Under the pieces are notes generated by a model that saw only the letters and a list, made by a program, of their open reading frames with translations, did not search any database and was not told the origin of the DNA. Positions 33,301 to 37,458 of a stretch of 37,458 nucleotides of DNA are shown here, one piece after another (positions within the stretch are counted from its first letter, which is position 1; the number at the start of each line of letters is the position of its first letter). Position numbers and translations under genes: made by a program. The DNA is from an uncultured Methylococcaceae bacterium (lineage in GTDB: Bacteria; Pseudomonadota; Gammaproteobacteria; Methylococcales; Methylomonadaceae), in NCBI GenBank assembly GCA_903873165.1, contig CAIQNQ010000084.1, forward strand, positions 1 through 37,458, given 5' to 3'.

Positions 33301-36300
33301 TGGAGCATTTGCTATCAAAAGCAGACAGTATGGCAGCAACGAAAACTGGACTGAACATAGTAGCGGTCGTATTTTAAGCGAACCCAATCAATTATTATTT
33401 AAACAAATAGAACCTGCATTACCCACTCGCCAACCAGACTTTACCAGCATTAGCCACAATCAACTCACTAGCGCAAATGACCTAACTTATGGCGAAGCAT
33501 TTCAATGCATTGATTTCGGTTGGATAGAAGAAAACTCAGCCATCGCTGTTTTCAAAATCCCAGAAAATATAAAAATTGAGCTTACACACTATCACTTACA
33601 CCCCAGTCTATTAGATTGCACTTTTCAATTAATCTTTCAGATACTTAAAGATTATGTAGATACCCATGCAGGCGTTACCTTTATCCCAACAAAACTGGGG
33701 AATCTTACTTTCAATTACAAGGCTGGAAAACCAAACTTCGCAAAAGCCACACTTCTACGCCATACGCCTCGCTCGCTCATTGCAGAATTTTGTATTTATG
33801 ATGAGACAGGGTTACCCATCGCTGTTATAAAAGAAGCACGCTTTCGCAGTATTAGACTCAGCAAAAGCCCAACAGATCATTTAGATTATCTCAAATATCA
33901 AAGCATACCAGCACCACACACAGGTATTGATATTAAACCAAACACGATAGTTTGTATTAAAGAAATACAGGCAGTTATGTCTAAATTAGTCAGACGTGCC
34001 GCACTTCATGGAATTTATAATTGCTATTCAGAAGAAGTCGAACCCTTACTTGAATGCCTCTGTAGTCTGTATACAGAACAAACCTTAAGAAGTTTATCTA
34101 CCAACGGCGAAACACTGTCACACCATGATATAGACGCTTATCAAAACGCTAACAACGCACAATTAGCTTATTTTAATTATCTGCTAACCAGTGCGAAAGA
34201 AGATCAAATACTCATTGCATTGAATGATGAATGGAAAATTTCATCAAACCATCATTTTCAAGCGTCAGTTGAAAATATATGGAATAGTTTAATTGCTGAT
34301 TACCCAGATTATTTTCATATCATTCATGCAGTAGGACGCATAGGAATGCATCTTACTGACCTTCTTCAAGGTAAACTAACACTACAGCAAATCTTACCTC
34401 AAGAATCCACACTCAGTGCACTCAATAAACAAGTACTTGGAGCCGAAGGCCAACAAAAAATAGGTCAGAGTCTGAGAGATTTATTGTGTGAAAGTATAAA
34501 TCAACTTCCCGAGGGTCAACTAGTCAATGTACTTGAAATTTGCAACGATAAACCGCTTTTTGCTATTGATATCTGTGCGACTATAGATTCTAGTCTATGC
34601 AATTATGTTTTCGCAGGCACTACACCCGAGGCATTAGAAACCTTATCGGAACTTAAGGAACAATTTCCAAATATTGCAACAACGCTGATTCAAAATGATT
34701 TAGAGGCACCTGAGTACAACGCAATTTATCACATTGCGATCATTAGCCTTAATTTTGACACCATTGAAGAAAGTCATATTGCTTTAAATCAAGCTTATAA
34801 AACCCTATTACCAGGCGGGATTTTAATCATCATTGGTCAACATACCTGCCGATGGATTGATTTTATTTTTGGAGGTCGAAATACCCATTGGTCACAAGAA
34901 GAAAACGGGCAATGGTTATCCAAACAACAAAATGCTTTATTCTGGCAACGCCAAATTGAAGAACTTAACTTCACTAATAGTACAATTTACAGCGTATCAC
35001 CCGAAACCTTATCAGGCCCCTATATTCTGCTAGCCCAACAAAAAGCCCAAGAACCCAAACCCTCTGACCTTTTAAACAATAAACCACGCAGTTGGATTAT
35101 TGTCACAGATGAAGCTGGTTACTCTGTCAATCTAGCGGATGAGTTAACAAAAAACTTACAAATTAACCGTGATATCGTTATACAAACTCAAATCGAAGAT
35201 ATCAAGCAATTTCAAGCATTGTTACTTGAAACCACAACCCATTACGGCGAGCTTGATGGCATTATTTTTTTAGCAGGTCTGACATCACCCTCAAGCAATA
35301 TAACAATTGAGTTAATATTTGAAGAACAAGTCAATCGATGTAATCAAGCGGCTATTATTTTACAAGCCTGTGAAAAAACGCATACCAATACAAACTGTTG
35401 GCTTGTAACAAGAAATGCAGTTAGTCATCTTCTAAAAAAACCAACCAATAAAGACGCGAACATAATCAATGGTGATGCCGCCTTATGGGGGTTTGGTCGT
35501 ACCATGCTAAATGAAACATCTAATTTAACAGTACATTTAGTTGACCTTGAAAGTCCACTACTAATGGAAAACGTAATCACCGCTTTAGAACATGAATTAA
35601 ACAACCCAGATAAAGAACAAGAAATAATTATAAGTTCTACTGGTGCTCGTTATGCACCTCGCTTACATCTAGATACTAATCAAAACGCAAATGACGATAA
35701 AAAAATTGAAAATCCAGTCCTAAAACTTGGATTTCAATTTCCAGGTCAATTACGAAACCTTCGGTGGGAGGCGCAGTATCCAAACCAACCTAATCAAGAT
35801 GAGGTTGAAATTGACGTACATGCCAGTGGCCTAAACTTTCGCGACATCATGTATACACTAGGACTTCTATCCGATGAAGCCGTCGAAAATGGTTTCTCAG
35901 GTCCAACACTTGGTCTTGAGTTTTCAGGATGTATTCGCAGCGTTGGGAGCAATATTAAAGATTTTTCAGTGGGAGACAAAGTCTTAGGTTTTGCATCATC
36001 CAGCTTTAGTAATCGTATAATTTCTCAAGCTAATACCATTACGCATATTCCAGGAAATATTTCGTATGAAGCCGCTGCAACTATCCCAAGTACTTTCTTT
36101 ACTGTTTACTATTCACTCCACCATCTAGCCAGCTTACAACCCGGTGAAAAAGTCCTCATTCATGGCGCAACAGGTGGTGTAGGGCTAGCCGCGATACAAA
36201 TTGCCAAATGGATAGGTGCAGAAATATATGCAACGGTAGGCTCAGCAGAAAAGCGGGATTTCCTAAAACTTCTCGGAATTAATCATATCTATGATTCTCG

Positions 36301-37458
36301 ATCACTTAGTTTCGCCGATGAAATAATGGCACAAACACAAGGCACAGGCATTGATGTGGTGCTTAACTCACTAGCAGGCGAGGCCATTAATAGAAACTTT
36401 CAAGTTCTTAAGCCCTTTGGCCGCTTTCTTGAACTAGGTAAGCGAGATTTTTACGAAAATACAAAAATAGGCTTACGACCTTTTAGAAATAATATTAGTT
36501 ACTTTGGGATAGATGCAGATCAACTGCTAAAAGTTCAATCTGAACTGACTAAAAAACTCTACATCGAAATGATGAGTCTATTTTCAGAAGGTATTCTCCA
36601 CCCATTACCTTACCTATCATTTGAAGCTGATGACATTATTAACGCGTTTAGATACATGCAACAATCTCGTCATATCGGCAAAATTGTAATTACCTATCGC
36701 AACGGAATTAATAAAATTCATTACCCTAAAACAGAAACTCCAGCATCTTTAACGCTCGCTGCAAACAATACCTATATTGTCACTGGCGGATTAAGTGGGT
36801 TTGGTCTTAAAACAGCCGAATGGCTGGCTGATAAAGGTGCCCGCCACCTTGTCCTAATAAGTAGAAGTGGCGCAAATAATGAAGAAGCCAAATCAGTCAT
36901 TGAACAATTAAAAATACGCCATGTGCAAGTACATGTCGCACAGTGTGACATTACCGATAAATGGGCTATTTCAACTTTATTAGCAGAAATAACTTCAGAA
37001 ATGCCGCCACTTAAAGGCATTGTGCATTCCGCAGCTGTGATAGAAGACAGTCTCATTTTAAACACCGACGCAGAAAAAATAAAAAAAGTATTGGCACCCA
37101 AAGTATTAGGCGCTTATTATCTACACGAGTTGACCATCGACATACCTCTAGATTTCTTTATTTTGTTTTCATCAGCCACTACTTTATTCGGCAATCCTGG
37201 TCAAAGCAGCTATGTTTCGGCTAACACATGCTTAGAATCATTAGCAGAACAACGCCGAGTTAATGGGCTACCAGCAACCTGTGTTGCTTGGGGTGCTATT
37301 GATGATGTTGGCTTTTTAGCCCGTAACAAAAACATAAAAGCCGCATTATTAAACAGAATGGGGGGATCCGCACTTAACTCAACAATCGCTCTAAATATTC
37401 TTGAAAATTTATTAATCAAAAACAAATCAAATATAGGCATACTAGAACTTAATTGGCA
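30359..37458 (+). CDS. Reducing type I polyketide synthase, KS-AT-DH-(inactive MT)-ER-KR, 3' end beyond window
   Basis: 2366 codons are visible without a stop. KS: Cys172 (DTACSSS), His307 (EAHGTGT) and His347 (SNLGHLEP). AT (about 530-830): Ser620 in GHSVGE and His725 in YAFHSP; GHSVGE favours malonyl, YAFH is mixed. DH (from 893): His922 in the HxxxGxxxxP motif and Asp1086 in LLDCTFQ, both intact. At about 1210-1550 a methyltransferase-like region has lost its SAM loop (LEICNDKPLF at 1392). A structural KR half (about 1575-1770) precedes ER, whose NADPH loop is GATGGVG at 1936-1942. KR has TGGLSGFG at 2142-2149, Ser2272, Tyr2285 and Asn2289; VIED resembles the B-type LDD motif. No loading module precedes KS. 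An ACP is expected just beyond the edge. Confidence 0.97.
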   Translation, partial: MEKKVAIIGFSYRLPNSSNNCFWKDLLEGRDLITEVDPDRWSKDIFQHPNRNNPGTSYTFSSGTIGDISSFDAEFFGISPREAAIMDPQQLLLLEMSWEALENAGIKPSSIRGSQSGVFIGISSTDHSYRLADDLAAIDASTATGNALSIAANRISFALDLCGPSFAVDTACSSSMVAFHQACKSILSGECTLALTGGISLHLHPFGFIIFSKASMLSPRGRCNPFDESADGYVRSEGGGIFVLKDYDQAMADGNTILAIVANSGINTDGHKSGLTIPNPNAQATLLHQVYDQAGINANEIDYIEAHGTGTSVGDPLEAKALGNALGKLRTTDNPLLIGSVKSNLGHLEPASGVAGLVKALYCIQKRIIPATIGIKSLNPNIPFEDLNLKVVTETHPLKETGKLTIGINSFGFGGANAHAILESHEQSNTTPKKHKIKSFPIILTGKNAAALKDSALHFAAFIENQTDTTIYDVAYSTVFHRDWHDHRAIFYGNSKETFINALLNFANSNSKHPQVESIVAVSAPFGPAFIYSGNGSQWAGMGKLFLEEAPEFKRTIEEIDILFNQYADFSLLDELSGKNGLDRYQFTEISQPALFAIQVGITLFLKQKGISPSAVAGHSVGEVAAAWVSGALSLEAAVKVIYHRSQLQGTTKGKGAMTAVGLGLTAMEKIFTDLQLSTSLTIAGVNSSNGLTIAGTVEALDQLEAALNAHNIFYKRLDLDYAFHSPIMDEIETGVKESLADLKPNQANIPFYSTVTGELINGNTLDAEYWWHNIRKPVKFEQAIKNILKSGTNIFLEIGPHTVLRNYINTSAKDLDINIRILSTLTRDNDSLQKITETFNQTIITGVTFDWSSIFTTPGRFTPLPNYPWQREQHWHPISSESLGLIYRDKIHPLLGFPLKTHDLTWENQLDIYLNPTLADHIVGGATVFPGAGFAELALAASFAWKNTDLAEIEELTIQTPLLLNNTLAKLIRLNIDAKDGAFAIKSRQYGSNENWTEHSSGRILSEPNQLLFKQIEPALPTRQPDFTSISHNQLTSANDLTYGEAFQCIDFGWIEENSAIAVFKIPENIKIELTHYHLHPSLLDCTFQLIFQILKDYVDTHAGVTFIPTKLGNLTFNYKAGKPNFAKATLLRHTPRSLIAEFCIYDETGLPIAVIKEARFRSIRLSKSPTDHLDYLKYQSIPAPHTGIDIKPNTIVCIKEIQAVMSKLVRRAALHGIYNCYSEEVEPLLECLCSLYTEQTLRSLSTNGETLSHHDIDAYQNANNAQLAYFNYLLTSAKEDQILIALNDEWKISSNHHFQASVENIWNSLIADYPDYFHIIHAVGRIGMHLTDLLQGKLTLQQILPQESTLSALNKQVLGAEGQQKIGQSLRDLLCESINQLPEGQLVNVLEICNDKPLFAIDICATIDSSLCNYVFAGTTPEALETLSELKEQFPNIATTLIQNDLEAPEYNAIYHIAIISLNFDTIEESHIALNQAYKTLLPGGILIIIGQHTCRWIDFIFGGRNTHWSQEENGQWLSKQQNALFWQRQIEELNFTNSTIYSVSPETLSGPYILLAQQKAQEPKPSDLLNNKPRSWIIVTDEAGYSVNLADELTKNLQINRDIVIQTQIEDIKQFQALLLETTTHYGELDGIIFLAGLTSPSSNITIELIFEEQVNRCNQAAIILQACEKTHTNTNCWLVTRNAVSHLLKKPTNKDANIINGDAALWGFGRTMLNETSNLTVHLVDLESPLLMENVITALEHELNNPDKEQEIIISSTGARYAPRLHLDTNQNANDDKKIENPVLKLGFQFPGQLRNLRWEAQYPNQPNQDEVEIDVHASGLNFRDIMYTLGLLSDEAVENGFSGPTLGLEFSGCIRSVGSNIKDFSVGDKVLGFASSSFSNRIISQANTITHIPGNISYEAAATIPSTFFTVYYSLHHLASLQPGEKVLIHGATGGVGLAAIQIAKWIGAEIYATVGSAEKRDFLKLLGINHIYDSRSLSFADEIMAQTQGTGIDVVLNSLAGEAINRNFQVLKPFGRFLELGKRDFYENTKIGLRPFRNNISYFGIDADQLLKVQSELTKKLYIEMMSLFSEGILHPLPYLSFEADDIINAFRYMQQSRHIGKIVITYRNGINKIHYPKTETPASLTLAANNTYIVTGGLSGFGLKTAEWLADKGARHLVLISRSGANNEEAKSVIEQLKIRHVQVHVAQCDITDKWAISTLLAEITSEMPPLKGIVHSAAVIEDSLILNTDAEKIKKVLAPKVLGAYYLHELTIDIPLDFFILFSSATTLFGNPGQSSYVSANTCLESLAEQRRVNGLPATCVAWGAIDDVGFLARNKNIKAALLNRMGGSALNSTIALNILENLLIKNKSNIGILELNW

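Noticed and set aside
33989-35056. Active C-methyltransferase in the PKS
   Set aside because: The glycine-rich SAM loop is replaced by CNDKPLF, so catalytic methylation is unlikely.
31450-37440. Minus-strand and alternate-frame open frames inside the PKS region
   Set aside because: The plus-strand frame is continuous for 2366 codons with catalytic motifs in register, so the others are shadows.

Overview
The window is strongly A+T-rich. It carries a dense set of ordinary proteobacterial chromosomal genes plus the first 7.1 kb of a very large polyketide synthase (PKS) gene that runs off the right edge. The gene set fits a gammaproteobacterium: an Xps-type type II secretion operon, dapC/dapD/dapE of the succinylase lysine branch, fabV, yehS (DUF1456), a YffB/ArsC-family protein and an FNR-type regulator. 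An aerobic methylotroph or methanotroph relative (Methylococcales) is possible from the overall mix, but nothing here is diagnostic and this is a weak inference.

Layout. At 1-750 lie the edge of a type I restriction-modification hsdM gene (minus strand, 33 codons visible) and two short, probably relic plus-strand frames, followed by an orphan plus-strand terminator. At 1011-2859 is a tightly overlapping methionine-salvage operon mtnB-mtnD-mtnC (minus). At 2924-4669 are a DUF475/TerC-like membrane protein and rpiA (plus), closed by a bidirectional terminator. At 4766-15199 is a complete-looking type II secretion operon, gspE-F-G-H-I-J-K-L-M-N-D (minus). Its order is that of the Xanthomonas xps locus, and its secretin carries its own lipoprotein signal.

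At 15396-18886 is a two-gene beta-glucoside unit (minus): a GH3 beta-glucosidase lipoprotein and a GluP/FucP-type sugar transporter. At 18941-23379 are dapC-dapD, yehS, a small acidic protein, a YffB/ArsC-family protein and dapE (all minus). These cover three steps of diaminopimelate/lysine synthesis. At 23605-24575 are two paralogous small exported helical proteins with hairpin-rich leaders. At 24743-25573 is a short-chain dehydrogenase, divergent from a 55-codon single-span membrane protein (25739-25906). The leader of that small gene holds a near-consensus FNR site and a perfect 10-bp stem-loop, and an FNR-family regulator gene lies just beyond it. The FNR gene is preceded on the same strand by fabV, a POT peptide transporter and a predicted outer-membrane protein.

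At 30359-37458 (plus, incomplete) is a reducing type I PKS. It begins directly with a ketosynthase and reads KS-AT-DH-(degenerate methyltransferase)-(structural KR half)-ER-KR. All catalytic residues expected of KS, AT, DH and KR are visible, while the methyltransferase cofactor motif is lost. This is the order of animal fatty acid synthase and fungal highly reducing PKSs. It is the most interesting item in the window, and its ACP and any partner genes must lie to the right. No rRNA, tRNA, CRISPR array or insertion sequence was seen.
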